Below are positions 15,693 to 22,811 of a DNA stretch of 22,811 bases, piece by piece. How positions within the stretch are numbered: position 1 is the stretch's first letter; the number at the start of each line of letters is the position of its first letter. Below the pieces are notes generated by a model, which had not been told where the DNA came from, did not search any database, and saw only the letters and a program-made list of their open reading frames with translations. Origin of the DNA: Candidatus Phytoplasma phoenicium (GTDB lineage Bacteria > Bacillota_I > Bacilli_A > Acholeplasmatales > Acholeplasmataceae); the NCBI RefSeq assembly GCF_001189415.1, contig NZ_JPSQ01000002.1, positions 1 to 22,811 on the forward strand, read 5' to 3'. The translations under genes and the position numbers were made by a program.

Positions 15693-15962
15693 TTACCAAC
15701 TAATTTTTCTAACGCCAGGTATTTCACCTTTATTAGCTAATTCACGAAATTTAATACGAGATAAACCAAATTTTCTTAGGTATCCACGAGATCTACCATC
15801 AATTAAATCAATATTTTTTAAACGAACAGGTGAAGATTGCACTGGTAAACGTGAAAGTCCTTGATAATCTTTGTTTTTTTTTAACTCTAATCTTTTTTCT
15901 TTATATTTTAAATATAATAATTTTTGTTTTTGATTTTTTGCAATTTTTGACTTTTTGGCCAT
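15693..15962 (-). CDS. rpsN: 30S ribosomal protein S14, zinc-less (89-residue) type
   Basis: Small-subunit head protein. The C-terminal block [34 protein letters not shown] is diagnostic for S14. At 89 residues with no cysteine it is the long C-minus form, not the 61-residue zinc-ribbon form that usually holds this spc-operon position in Firmicutes. The first 50 residues are very basic. AAAGGA lies 7 bases before the ATG. Neighbours rplE and rpsH are in standard order. Confidence 0.96.
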   Translation of the reverse strand: MAKKSKIAKNQKQKLLYLKYKEKRLELKKNKDYQGLSRLPVQSSPVRLKNIDLIDGRSRGYLRKFGLSRIKFRELANKGEIPGVRKISW

Positions 15963-16016
15963 AAAAAAATCCTTTCTGTATAAAAATAAAACTTTGTATT
16001 AATAAATTTAATTTAA

Positions 16017-16556
16017 CTATTTATAAAAAGGAATACCATAAAATGATAATAATTTTTTTGCATCTACATCTGTTTGTGCTGTTGTTACAATACAAATATC
16101 CATGCCACAAATATTTTTAACTTTATCTAAATCAATTTCAGGAAAAACAATTTGCTCTTTAATACCTAAAGCGTAATTCCCTCTTCCATCAAAAGATTTA
16201 TGAGATAAACCACGAAAATCTCTTATTCTAGGTAAAACAATATTAATTAACTTATTTAAAAAAGCTTCTTTTTTAAAACCTCTTAAAGTAACTTTTAAAC
16301 CAATAGGATTTCCTTCTCTTAATTTAAAATTAGAAATAGATTTTTTTGCTTTAATAACAAGGGGTCTTTGGCCACTCAATAAACTCAATTGTTCAGCTAA
16401 ATCATCTAAAATTTTAATATTAGCAATAGCTTCGCCTACCCCCATATTAATCACTATTTTTTCAATTTTAGGAATTTGCATTACAGATGTAAAATTAAAA
16501 ATTTCTTTTAAAGCCAAAAAGGATTTGTTATCAGTCTGATTATTAATTTTTTTCAT
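16017..16556 (-). CDS. rplE: 50S ribosomal protein L5
   Basis: 5S rRNA-binding protein of the central protuberance, contacting P-site tRNA. 179 residues: [16 protein letters not shown] is the L5 signature start. [32 protein letters not shown] and [34 protein letters not shown] follow. AAAGGT is 7 bases before the ATG. A four-gene run rplN-rplX-rplE-rpsN is as in other bacteria. Confidence 0.97.
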   Translation of the reverse strand: MKKINNQTDNKSFLALKEIFNFTSVMQIPKIEKIVINMGVGEAIANIKILDDLAEQLSLLSGQRPLVIKAKKSISNFKLREGNPIGLKVTLRGFKKEAFLNKLINIVLPRIRDFRGLSHKSFDGRGNYALGIKEQIVFPEIDLDKVKNICGMDICIVTTAQTDVDAKKLLSFYGIPFYK

Positions 16557-16570
16557 TATATATACCTTTT

Positions 16571-16924
16571 TTAATTAATTGTTTCATCAAAACAAACACC
16601 TGATTTTTTTGCATAACGAATTTTTTTTTTATTAGCTTCATAACGTATCCCAACACGTGTAGGGATGTTTTTTTCTGGGTCAATTAAGGCTACATTAGAA
16701 ATATGAATCGGTGCTTCTTCTTTAAGGATGCTTCCTTTTTCTTCATTATTAGAAGCATTTTTATGTTTCGTCACAATATTAACACCTTCGACTAATACTT
16801 TTTGTTCCTTAAAAAAAACTTTTATAACTCTACCTGTTTTATTTTTTTTCTTTTTATCTTCCCCAATAACAAAACGATCTTTTCCTGCTAAAATAAATAC
16901 AATATCTCCTACTTTAATACTCAT
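16571..16924 (-). CDS. rplX: 50S ribosomal protein L24
   Basis: Assembly initiator protein of the large subunit. About 117 residues. The N-terminal KOW motif reads [16 protein letters not shown]...[28 protein letters not shown], then [27 protein letters not shown]. Two ATGs are in tandem (16927 and 16924); GAGGG lies only 3 bases before the first and 6 before the second, so I use the second. It follows rplN by 9 bases or fewer. Confidence 0.96.
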   Translation of the reverse strand: MSIKVGDIVFILAGKDRFVIGEDKKKKNKTGRVIKVFFKEQKVLVEGVNIVTKHKNASNNEEKGSILKEEAPIHISNVALIDPEKNIPTRVGIRYEANKKKIRYAKKSGVCFDETIN

Positions 16925-16933
16925 CATAATCCC

Positions 16934-17314
16934 TCATATTATAAATACTTTTTCTGCTAAAGAAAGAAATTTTGTAAAATTACTATTTCTTAATTTTTGA
17001 TTTTTGACAACAGGGCCAAAAATTCTTGTTCCTCTTAAAGTCATATCATCTTTAATAATAACAGCAGCATTATCATCAAATTTAATATAAGAACCATCTT
17101 TACCTCTTAACCATTTTTTGGTACGTAAAATTAAAGCCTTCGATATATCGCCTGCTTTGACCATACCTGAAGGAATAGCTTTTTTAACAGAAACAATAAC
17201 TACGTCTCCGATATGTGCATATCGTTGTTGACTAGCTCCTGGAATATCAATCACAGAAACAACTTTAGCACCACTATTATCAGCTACTATTAAACGACTA
17301 TTTCTTTGAATCAT
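16934..17314 (-). CDS. rplN: 50S ribosomal protein L14
   Basis: Large-subunit protein at the subunit interface. 126 residues: [24 protein letters not shown] at the N-terminus, then [32 protein letters not shown] and the end [14 protein letters not shown] (usually F.KI.SLAPEVL). It overlaps the rpsQ end by four bases, indicating translational coupling. A few residues longer than the common 122. Confidence 0.97.
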   Translation of the reverse strand: MIQRNSRLIVADNSGAKVVSVIDIPGASQQRYAHIGDVVIVSVKKAIPSGMVKAGDISKALILRTKKWLRGKDGSYIKFDDNAAVIIKDDMTLRGTRIFGPVVKNQKLRNSNFTKFLSLAEKVFII

Positions 17315-17580
17315 AATTGTTTCTCCTTAGTACTAGGACTAGAAATAATATTTAATAAACGAAATTTTTTTGTTTTAGAAAAAGGTCTAGTTTCCATAAA
17401 ATCAACCTTATCGCCTATTTTTGCGATCTCATCTTGATCGTGTACATAAAATTTATGAGTTTTTTTAATCTTTTTATCATAAAAATTAGCTTTTTTATAA
17501 TAATTAACTTCAACAGTAATTGTTTTTTGCATTTTATTAGAAACAACAGTTCCCGATAAAACTTTTCTTTCGTTACGCAT
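17311..17580 (-). CDS. rpsQ: 30S ribosomal protein S17
   Basis: 16S rRNA-binding OB-fold protein. 89 residues: [60 protein letters not shown]. It has one of the strongest ribosome sites in the window, AAGGAGG about 10 bases before the ATG. It is the first gene after the 130-base rpmC-rpsQ gap with its hairpin, which makes it a candidate point for separate expression. Confidence 0.97.
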   Translation of the reverse strand: MRNERKVLSGTVVSNKMQKTITVEVNYYKKANFYDKKIKKTHKFYVHDQDEIAKIGDKVDFMETRPFSKTKKFRLLNIISSPSTKEKQL

Positions 17581-17660
17581 AACTCTAATATCCTCCTTAT
17601 CTTATTTCTCTATAAATACTAACAAAAATAAATCAATATATACGATAAAAAAATCACCCA

Positions 17661-17693
17661 TATAAAATATAATTTCAGATATTATATTTTATA
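17661..17693 (-). terminator. Perfect 13-bp hairpin in the rpmC-rpsQ gap, possible attenuator
   Basis: TATAAAATATAAT (17661-17673 on the plus strand), a 7-base loop and ATTATATTTTATA (17681-17693) are exact reverse complements. In the minus-strand transcript the stem lies 17 bases after the rpmC stop and is followed seven bases later by a run of seven U. The stem is entirely A-U, so its stability is limited. It might reduce read-through or mark an RNA processing site between rpmC and rpsQ. Confidence 0.45.
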
Positions 17694-17710
17694 ATTTAAT
17701 TAACAAAACG

Positions 17711-17947
17711 TTAATTATTATCTTTTTTGGAATTGCTAACATTAATATTTTTAGTTAATAAAAAATTTTTTTCTCTAATAACTGTATTTAAACGTGCAAT
17801 GTTTTTTTTCATTTTAGACACTAAAGATGTATTTTTGGTTTTAGCTAAATCTATTTCTAATTTAATTGTAAACATTCTTTTTTTAAACTCAAAAATTTTA
17901 TTATTTAATTCTTCTTGATTCATTTGACGCATTTCTTTAATTTTCAT
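17711..17947 (-). CDS. rpmC: 50S ribosomal protein L29
   Basis: Small helical protein at the exit tunnel, where nascent-chain factors dock. 78 residues: [60 protein letters not shown] is clear L29, with an extra Ser/Asn/Asp-rich tail of about 15 residues. Its ATG overlaps the rplP TGA by four bases. It is followed by an unusually long gap before rpsQ. Confidence 0.95.
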   Translation of the reverse strand: MKIKEMRQMNQEELNNKIFEFKKRMFTIKLEIDLAKTKNTSLVSKMKKNIARLNTVIREKNFLLTKNINVSNSKKDNN

Positions 17948-18366
17948 ATTTCACAACCTCTTTTAACAATTTTAGTTTTAATAGGTAATTTGTGAGATGC
18001 TAACCTTAAAGCTTCTCTTTCGACTATTTCTGAGTTATTAACTTCGCTTACTTCAAAAAGAACTCTTCCTTTTTTAACAACGCTAACCCATAAAGTTGGG
18101 GCGCCTTTTCCTGAACCCATACGAACTTCTAAAGGTTTACGAGTCAAAGATAAATGTGGGAAGATATTAATCCATAATCTTCCTTTTCTTTCCATACAAC
18201 GAGTCATCGCAATACGAGCAGATTCAATTTGTTGACTTGAAATCCATGCACCTTCAACAGCGATAAGACCATAATTACCATTAATAATTTTGGTTTGACC
18301 TTTAGTTTTGCCTTCATAACTTAAACGATGAGGACGACGATATTTAGTTTTTTTTGGCATTAACAT
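17944..18366 (-). CDS. rplP: 50S ribosomal protein L16
   Basis: Large-subunit protein lining the A-site/peptidyl transferase region. From the ATG at 18366 the product is 140 residues: [27 protein letters not shown], then [68 protein letters not shown] longer frame to 18414 would overlap the end of rpsC and adds nothing L16-like. AGAGG lies 13 bases before the chosen start. Stop is TGA in an ATGA overlap with rpmC. Confidence 0.96.
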   Translation of the reverse strand: MLMPKKTKYRRPHRLSYEGKTKGQTKIINGNYGLIAVEGAWISSQQIESARIAMTRCMERKGRLWINIFPHLSLTRKPLEVRMGSGKGAPTLWVSVVKKGRVLFEVSEVNNSEIVEREALRLASHKLPIKTKIVKRGCEI

Positions 18367-18376
18367 AATAATTTTT

Positions 18377-19114
18377 TTACCTCTTCGACAACTTTTGTGG
18401 ATATCTCCGAACAAAATGTTTCCTTATTTCTTGCATTTGTACAAAAAATTGTCTTGTGTCCGCAATAGTTTTATTAGGTAAAACTTCTCCATGAAAAATC
18501 CATACTTGGACGCCTAAAACACCATAAGTTGTATGAGCTTCTTCAAAAGCATAATCAATATCAGCTCTAAAAGTATTTAAAGGTACTAAACCTAATGAAA
18601 TAGTTTCTCTACGAGCGATTTCAGCACCTCCTAAACGTCCTGAAAGAATTATTTTAACTCCTTTAGCGCCACTTTTTAAAACTTTTTGAGTTGTAATTTT
18701 TTGTACTGCGCGAAAATAACTTCTTTGTTGTAATTGCATAGCAACATTTTGTGCCACTAAACTCGCTATTTTATCGATTGTCTTCACCTCGAAAACATTC
18801 AACAATATTTTTTTATTTATTGTTTTTTCAATTTTTTGTAATAATTTATTTTTTTCTTTGTTATCAGCACCTTGTACTAAACCAATTTTAGAAGTAAATA
18901 AATTAATAGTAATTTCTTCACTATTAGATTTTTTTAAACGTTTTATCTCGATTTCTGAAATAATACCTCGAATATAAAACTTTTTAATTAAAGTTCGGAT
19001 TTTAAAATCTTCATAAACTAAATTAGGAACTTGTTTATCTTCCGCGTACCATTGAGATCTCCAATTTTGGATAATACCCAATCTTAGTCCGTTAGGATTA
19101 CTCTTTTGTCCCAT
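18377..19114 (-). CDS. rpsC: 30S ribosomal protein S3
   Basis: Small-subunit head protein at the mRNA entrance, part of the helicase site. 245 residues: [24 protein letters not shown] at the start, a KH domain at about 40-110, and a C-terminal domain with [46 protein letters not shown] lies 10 bases before the ATG, which is 16 bases inside the end of rplV. rplV-rpsC is a standard phytoplasma marker pair. Confidence 0.97.
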   Translation of the reverse strand: MGQKSNPNGLRLGIIQNWRSQWYAEDKQVPNLVYEDFKIRTLIKKFYIRGIISEIEIKRLKKSNSEEITINLFTSKIGLVQGADNKEKNKLLQKIEKTINKKILLNVFEVKTIDKIASLVAQNVAMQLQQRSYFRAVQKITTQKVLKSGAKGVKIILSGRLGGAEIARRETISLGLVPLNTFRADIDYAFEEAHTTYGVLGVQVWIFHGEVLPNKTIADTRQFFVQMQEIRKHFVRRYPQKLSKR

Positions 19115-19478
19115 TATTAACTATCTCCTTTGCTTTGTTTTCGGATAATTGAGGTGCAACTACTATAGTAATATGACTAGTTCTTTTTTTAATTCGATCT
19201 GCTCTTCCTTTTGCTCTAGGAAAAAGTCTTGTTAAACGTAAACCTTCGTTCACGAAAATTTCTTTAACATATAAAAATGCTTCGTCTAAACTAAAGTTAT
19301 TAGTAGCATTTGCAATTGCACTTTTTAAAAGTTTTAAAACAATAGGAGAAGCTGCTTTAGGAGTAAACATTAAAATAGCTTGTGCTTCTTTAATATTTTT
19401 ACCCCGAATTAAATCCGCAACTAAACGTGTTTTACGCGGAGTAATAGGCATTTGTTTGGCAATCGCTTTTACATTCAT
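19098..19478 (-). CDS. rplV: 50S ribosomal protein L22
   Basis: Exit-tunnel protein. 126 residues: [36 protein letters not shown], then [54 protein letters not shown], the conserved beta-hairpin and C-terminal signature. A short tail ([15 protein letters not shown]) extends beyond the common 110-115 residues and overlaps rpsC by 17 bases. Confidence 0.97.
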   Translation of the reverse strand: MNVKAIAKQMPITPRKTRLVADLIRGKNIKEAQAILMFTPKAASPIVLKLLKSAIANATNNFSLDEAFLYVKEIFVNEGLRLTRLFPRAKGRADRIKKRTSHITIVVAPQLSENKAKEIVNNGTKE

Positions 19479-19498
19479 GTTAATACCTTCTCAAAATT

Positions 19499-19783
19499 TT
19501 ATTTTTTAATATTTTTTTTATTATCTTTAGTGTGTCCGTGAAATTTTCTTGTTGGTGAAAATTCTCCAAATTTATGTCCTACCATATCTTCAGTAATTGA
19601 AGAAATAATATATTCTTTCCCATTATAAACAGCAATTTTATGACCAATAAATTCAGGTAAAATAACACTTCTGCGTGAACGTGTTTGAATTACTTTTTTA
19701 TTTTTTTTATCTTCATTTTGTTTACGAACTTTTGCTAATAAATGTTCGTCACAAAAAGGCCCTTTTTTAATTGAACGAACCAT
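19499..19783 (-). CDS. rpsS: 30S ribosomal protein S19
   Basis: Small-subunit head protein working with S13. 94 residues: [45 protein letters not shown] and [20 protein letters not shown] are all family blocks. Sits between rplB and rplV in S10-operon order. AAGGA stands about 15 bases ahead, slightly far. Confidence 0.97.
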   Translation of the reverse strand: MVRSIKKGPFCDEHLLAKVRKQNEDKKNKKVIQTRSRRSVILPEFIGHKIAVYNGKEYIISSITEDMVGHKFGEFSPTRKFHGHTKDNKKNIKK

Positions 19784-19808
19784 ATAATTTTTATCTTTTC
19801 CTTAAAAT

Positions 19809-20639
19809 TTATTTTTTACGTTTTTTAATAATTAAATGACTATTAGGTTTATTTTTTTTTCTAGTTTTTACACCGAGAGCTTTTTTACCCCAAGGAGTCA
19901 TAGGTGCTTTACGTCCAATAGGTGCCCGACCTTCTCCACCACCATGTGGATGATCATTAGGGTTCATAGCAGAACCACGTACTGTAGGACGAATTGATAA
20001 ATAACGAGTACGTCCTGCTTTGCCATTACGAATCAGTTTATAAACTTCATTCCCAATTACTCCAATAGTAGCACGACAAGTCGCTAAAACTTTACGAATT
20101 TCTCCAGAAGGTAAATTTAAAATTATATATTTTTCTTCTTTTTTCACAATTTGAACAGAAGTTCCTGCGCTACGTGATAATTGTCCCCCTTTTCCAGGTT
20201 TTATTTCAATATTATGAACAAAAGAACCAACAGGAATATTTTTCAAAGGCAAAGCATTACCAACTTTAATATCAACTTCTGAACCAGAAAAAATTTGATT
20301 ACCTACTTTTAAATCTTTCGGTGCTAAAATATATCTTTTTTCACCATCTAAATAATGGATTAAAGCAATATTGCAATTACGGTTTGGATCATATTCAATA
20401 GTAGCAACCTTACCTGGTATATTATCTTTGTTACGTTTAAAATCAATCAAACGATAATGTTGTTTAACTCCACCGCCACGATGTCTTACAGTTATTTTTC
20501 CTTGATTATTTCTTCCACCTGTGCTTTTTTTAGATCGTAACAAACTTTTTTCTGGTACAGAAGTTGTTAATTCTTTAAAGCTTTGTAAAATCATATTACG
20601 ATGTCCGTTGGATGTTGGTTTGTATTTTTTGAGCGACAT
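19809..20639 (-). CDS. rplB: 50S ribosomal protein L2
   Basis: Large-subunit protein essential for subunit joining and peptidyl transferase structure. 276 residues, normal length. The end contains [18 protein letters not shown], with the conserved histidine (about H230) implicated in peptidyl transfer. Earlier blocks are [22 protein letters not shown] and [22 protein letters not shown] lies 9 bases before the ATG. Confidence 0.98.
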   Translation of the reverse strand: MSLKKYKPTSNGHRNMILQSFKELTTSVPEKSLLRSKKSTGGRNNQGKITVRHRGGGVKQHYRLIDFKRNKDNIPGKVATIEYDPNRNCNIALIHYLDGEKRYILAPKDLKVGNQIFSGSEVDIKVGNALPLKNIPVGSFVHNIEIKPGKGGQLSRSAGTSVQIVKKEEKYIILNLPSGEIRKVLATCRATIGVIGNEVYKLIRNGKAGRTRYLSIRPTVRGSAMNPNDHPHGGGEGRAPIGRKAPMTPWGKKALGVKTRKKNKPNSHLIIKKRKK

Positions 20640-20694
20640 TCTATAGTAACCTCAATGCTTTCTTCAATAATAAATAAATATCATATTTATTTTT

Positions 20695-20991
20695 TTAATT
20701 ATCATTAAACATACTATCTATTCTTTGGCCTGGAACTAGTTTAAAAATAGCTTTTTTATAAGCTGAAGTATAACCAGAATATTTCCCTTTACGTTGAAAC
20801 TTAGGTAAAACATTTAGTGTATTAACAGATATAACTTTTACATTAAAAATATATTCCATAGCTTTTTTTAATTCTATTTTATTAGCACTTTTAGCTACTT
20901 TAAAAGTATATTTATTGTGTATTTCCATTTGCTTATTAGTATTTTCTGTAATTAGAGGTGATTTCAATAAATCATAAAATTTTAATTTCAT
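20695..20991 (-). CDS. rplW: 50S ribosomal protein L23
   Basis: Exit-tunnel protein and docking site for trigger factor and SRP. 98 residues: YDLLKSPLITENTNKQMEIHNKYTFKVAKSANKIELKKAMEYIFNVKVISVNTLNV, then GKYSGYTSAYKKAIFKLVPGQRID. It starts within an ATGA overlap with rplD, and GGAGAG provides its ribosome site. Confidence 0.96.
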   Translation of the reverse strand: MKLKFYDLLKSPLITENTNKQMEIHNKYTFKVAKSANKIELKKAMEYIFNVKVISVNTLNVLPKFQRKGKYSGYTSAYKKAIFKLVPGQRIDSMFNDN

Positions 20992-21611
20992 TTCAAAATC
21001 TCTCCTAATTGAGTAATAGCTGCTTTAGTCATTAAAATACTTTTTATGCTCATAATTTGATAAACACTAATATGAGTAAATTGTTCTAAAGTAACTTGTG
21101 CTAAATTATTGGTTGCACGAACTAAATTTTCTGTTAATTTGTCTACAACTACTAACACTTTATTTTTAATATTTAAATTATTTAAAAATTGTTGAAAATT
21201 TTTAGTTTTATATTCAGTCATTTCTAAGGAATCAATAACCTTGATATTTTGTTTTTGGATTTGCAAAGACAAAGCTGAAATCATTGCTAATTTTCTAACT
21301 TTAGCGTTCATTTTAAAACTATAATCTCTAGGATGAGGACCGAATACAACTCCACCACCACGCCATAAGGGAGAACGTATAGTTCCATGACGTGCATTAC
21401 CAGTACCTTTTTGCGCCCAAGGTTTCTTTCCTCCACCTGAAACAGATGAACGATTTTTAGTCGCATGTGTTCCTTGACGCATAGCTGCTTTTTGCTGATT
21501 AACAACATCATATAGAGATTGTTGGTGAGGTTTGATACCAAAAACAGTATCTATTAAATCCATTGTTGATAACATTTCACCTTTTTGGTTAAACAAATTT
21601 AACTGAGGCAT
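20988..21611 (-). CDS. rplD: 50S ribosomal protein L4
   Basis: Exit-tunnel protein; in E. coli it also represses its own S10 operon. 207 residues: HQQSLYDVVNQQKAAMRQGTHATKNRSSVSGGGKKPWAQKGTGNARHGTIRSPLWRGGGVVFGPHPRDYSFKMN is the highly conserved loop region. The ATG lies 22 bases inside the end of rplC with GGGAGAG ahead. The stop is TGA, overlapping the rplW start. Whether L4 autogenous control exists here is unknown. Confidence 0.97.
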   Translation of the reverse strand: MPQLNLFNQKGEMLSTMDLIDTVFGIKPHQQSLYDVVNQQKAAMRQGTHATKNRSSVSGGGKKPWAQKGTGNARHGTIRSPLWRGGGVVFGPHPRDYSFKMNAKVRKLAMISALSLQIQKQNIKVIDSLEMTEYKTKNFQQFLNNLNIKNKVLVVVDKLTENLVRATNNLAQVTLEQFTHISVYQIMSIKSILMTKAAITQLGEILK

Positions 21612-22263
21612 GATTTTTCTCTCCCATTATTGTTTTGACTGCTGATTTAATTAAAACTAATCTTTTCTTAGGACCAGGAATGCTACCTTTAATTAAAAAC
21701 AATTTTTTTTCATCGTTTTTAATAGAAACAATTTTTAAATTTTGTAAAGTTACTTGTTGAAATCCCATTTGTCCTGGAAGATTTTTACCCTTTATGTTGC
21801 CTTTAATAGGCCCCATAGAACCAGGTCTTCTATGATAACGTGAACCATGAGTTTCAGGGCCTTTACTTTGATTATGTCTTTTAATCGATCCTTGAAAACC
21901 TTTCCCTTTACTAATGCTAGTAACATCAACTAAATCTCCTGGTTGAAAAAGTAGATTTTTTAATGAACCCACTCCTAACATACTCATTTCATTTTGTATA
22001 TTAGAAGCAAAAGAGATTTCTTTTAAAAAAACTTTAGGATGAGTTTGCGCTTTGTCAAAATGTCCTTTTAAAGGTTTACTAGTTTTTGTGTTTTTTTTTG
22101 TACCAAAACCTAATTGAACCGCTTGATAACCATCTTTTTCTAAAGTTTTATGTTGTATAATGGTATTCTCAGAAACATCAACAACAGTAACAGGAATAGA
22201 AAATCCTTTTTCGTCAAAAACTTGTGTCATGCCTAATTTTCTTCCTAAAATTCCTTTAGCCAT
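21589..22263 (-). CDS. rplC: 50S ribosomal protein L3
   Basis: Early-assembly large-subunit protein reaching toward the peptidyl transferase centre. 224 residues: MAKGILGRKLGMTQVFDEKG, DVTSISKGKGFQGSIKRHNQSKGPETHGSRYHRRPGSMG and GQMGFQQVTLQNLKIV are standard blocks. The C-terminal 20 residues are poorly conserved. Gap to rpsJ is 61 bases; overlap with rplD is 23 bases. Confidence 0.97.
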   Translation of the reverse strand: MAKGILGRKLGMTQVFDEKGFSIPVTVVDVSENTIIQHKTLEKDGYQAVQLGFGTKKNTKTSKPLKGHFDKAQTHPKVFLKEISFASNIQNEMSMLGVGSLKNLLFQPGDLVDVTSISKGKGFQGSIKRHNQSKGPETHGSRYHRRPGSMGPIKGNIKGKNLPGQMGFQQVTLQNLKIVSIKNDEKKLFLIKGSIPGPKKRLVLIKSAVKTIMGEKNHASVKFV

Positions 22264-22324
22264 TTTATCCTCTTCCTTAATTCTTAAAATATAAAATTTA
22301 TCTTTATTAAAAAATTTTAAAAAA

Positions 22325-22651
22325 TTATTTTTTTAATGTTTTTAAAGAAATATTCACAGCAGATGGCAAATTAATATGCATGATTAAAGCATCTATTGTT
22401 TTTGCATTAGGATTCATAATTTGTATTAGACGTTTATGTATAGAACGTCCAAATTGTTCTCGACTATCTTTATTCACAAAAGGAGAACGAATTACAGTAA
22501 AAACTTCTTTTCGCGTAGGAAGTGGTATAGGACCTTTAATTTTTGCTCCTGTTTTCATAACACTATCAATAATTTTTTTTGCTGCTTGATCAATTAAATG
22601 ATAATCATAAGTTTTTAAAAGAATTTTTATAACTTCTTGTTCTTTTGACAT
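22325..22651 (-). CDS. rpsJ: 30S ribosomal protein S10
   Basis: Small-subunit head protein and, in E. coli, part of the NusB antitermination complex. From the ATG at 22651 the product is 108 residues: [73 protein letters not shown] is unmistakable S10. The frame runs back to 22714, but that N-terminal extension is not S10-like, and AGAAGG lies about 11 bases before the chosen start. First gene of the S10 operon; its leader reaches the window edge. Confidence 0.96.
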   Translation of the reverse strand: MSKEQEVIKILLKTYDYHLIDQAAKKIIDSVMKTGAKIKGPIPLPTRKEVFTVIRSPFVNKDSREQFGRSIHKRLIQIMNPNAKTIDALIMHINLPSAVNISLKTLKK

Positions 22652-22811
22652 TTTTTTGGATACCTTCTTTAAACTTGGTTCATTGTTTAGAAATTTATAA
22701 TCATTAAACAACATGTAGTAGTTAGTTCAACTATGAACTTAGTTCTATACCTATAAACATAAAAACTAAAATGATTAATAAAAAATAAAAAAATATTTTT
22801 TGACAAAATAA
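22652..22811 (-). promoter_or_regulatory. Leader region of the S10 operon
   Basis: No other gene is visible between rpsJ and the window edge. On the minus strand TTGTCA at 22806-22801 followed by T-rich DNA could be a -35 box, but the candidate -10 boxes (TTTATT, TATTAA) are poorly spaced. A small stem (AGTTCA, 4-base loop, TGAACT, 22724-22739) lies between it and the start. A promoter here is expected from operon logic, but the sequence alone gives weak support; transcripts might also come from genes beyond the edge. Confidence 0.25.

Noticed and set aside
16728..17000. Plus-strand frame of 90 codons across rplX and rplN
   Set aside because: Spans two conserved genes in antisense; composition follows the reverse of their codons.
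21308..21541. Minus-strand frame of 77 codons within rplD
   Set aside because: Overlaps the most conserved part of L4 in another frame.
22380..22589. Plus-strand frame of 69 codons within rpsJ
   Set aside because: Antisense to S10, no independent support.
1..22811. tRNA or rRNA genes, CRISPR arrays, insertion sequences, phage or mobile-unit genes
   Set aside because: No GC-rich structured RNA blocks, no regularly spaced repeats and no transposase-like frames were visible; the window is conserved housekeeping sequence.

Overview
The window is very AT-rich (roughly three-quarters A+T by eye, not computed). It reads as part of a small wall-less bacterial chromosome of the Mollicutes, most likely a 'Candidatus Phytoplasma'. 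Three things point that way. (1) A long S10-spc-alpha ribosomal protein cluster has secY directly followed by map with no adk between them, the rplO-secY-map order used for phytoplasma typing. (2) TGA is a stop codon: rplQ, rpmD, rplR, rplP, rplD, tmk and ecfA2 all end in TGA, several inside ATGA overlaps with the next gene. This excludes the mycoplasma/spiroplasma code, where TGA encodes Trp. (3) Proteins are Lys/Asn/Ile/Phe-rich and gene packing is tight. I cannot assign a species or 16Sr group from the sequence alone.

Layout. Positions 1-762 are gene-poor. A strong-looking plus-strand promoter (226-254) precedes a GTG-initiated fragment of a CNNM/DUF21 membrane protein (HlyC/CorC 'hemolysin-like' family) that stops after about 73 residues. 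It looks like a truncated pseudogene. Everything from 22651 down to 763 lies on the minus strand, 37 genes with no insertion: rpsJ-rplC-rplD-rplW-rplB-rpsS-rplV-rpsC-rplP-rpmC | rpsQ-rplN-rplX-rplE-rpsN-rpsH-rplF-rplR-rpsE-rpmD-rplO-secY-map-infA-rpmJ-rpsM-rpsK-rpoA-rplQ | ecfA1-ecfA2-ecfT-truA-tmk-holB-rsmI-metG. The bars mark the two largest non-coding gaps within the minus-strand block (about 130 and 200 bases). Each contains a long, near-perfect AU-rich hairpin.

How the genes work together. The first 29 genes make ribosomal proteins, the SecY channel, methionine aminopeptidase, IF-1 and the RNA polymerase alpha subunit. ecfA1-ecfA2-ecfT encode the shared energizing module of an ECF vitamin/micronutrient importer; no substrate-binding S component is nearby. 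The tail is housekeeping: tRNA pseudouridylation (truA), dTMP kinase (tmk), clamp-loader delta' (holB), 16S rRNA ribose methylation (rsmI) and methionyl-tRNA synthetase (metG). This tail resembles two Bacillus-type neighbourhoods (rplQ-ecfA1A2T-truA and tmk...holB...rsmI...metS) joined and stripped of intervening genes.

I found no tRNA or rRNA gene, CRISPR array, insertion sequence or phage gene, and no convincing unknown multi-gene system. The points worth a second look are modest: the promoter-bearing gene remnant, the two intra-cluster hairpins, cysteine-free S14 and L36, an enlarged EcfT, and a HIGN variant in MetRS.
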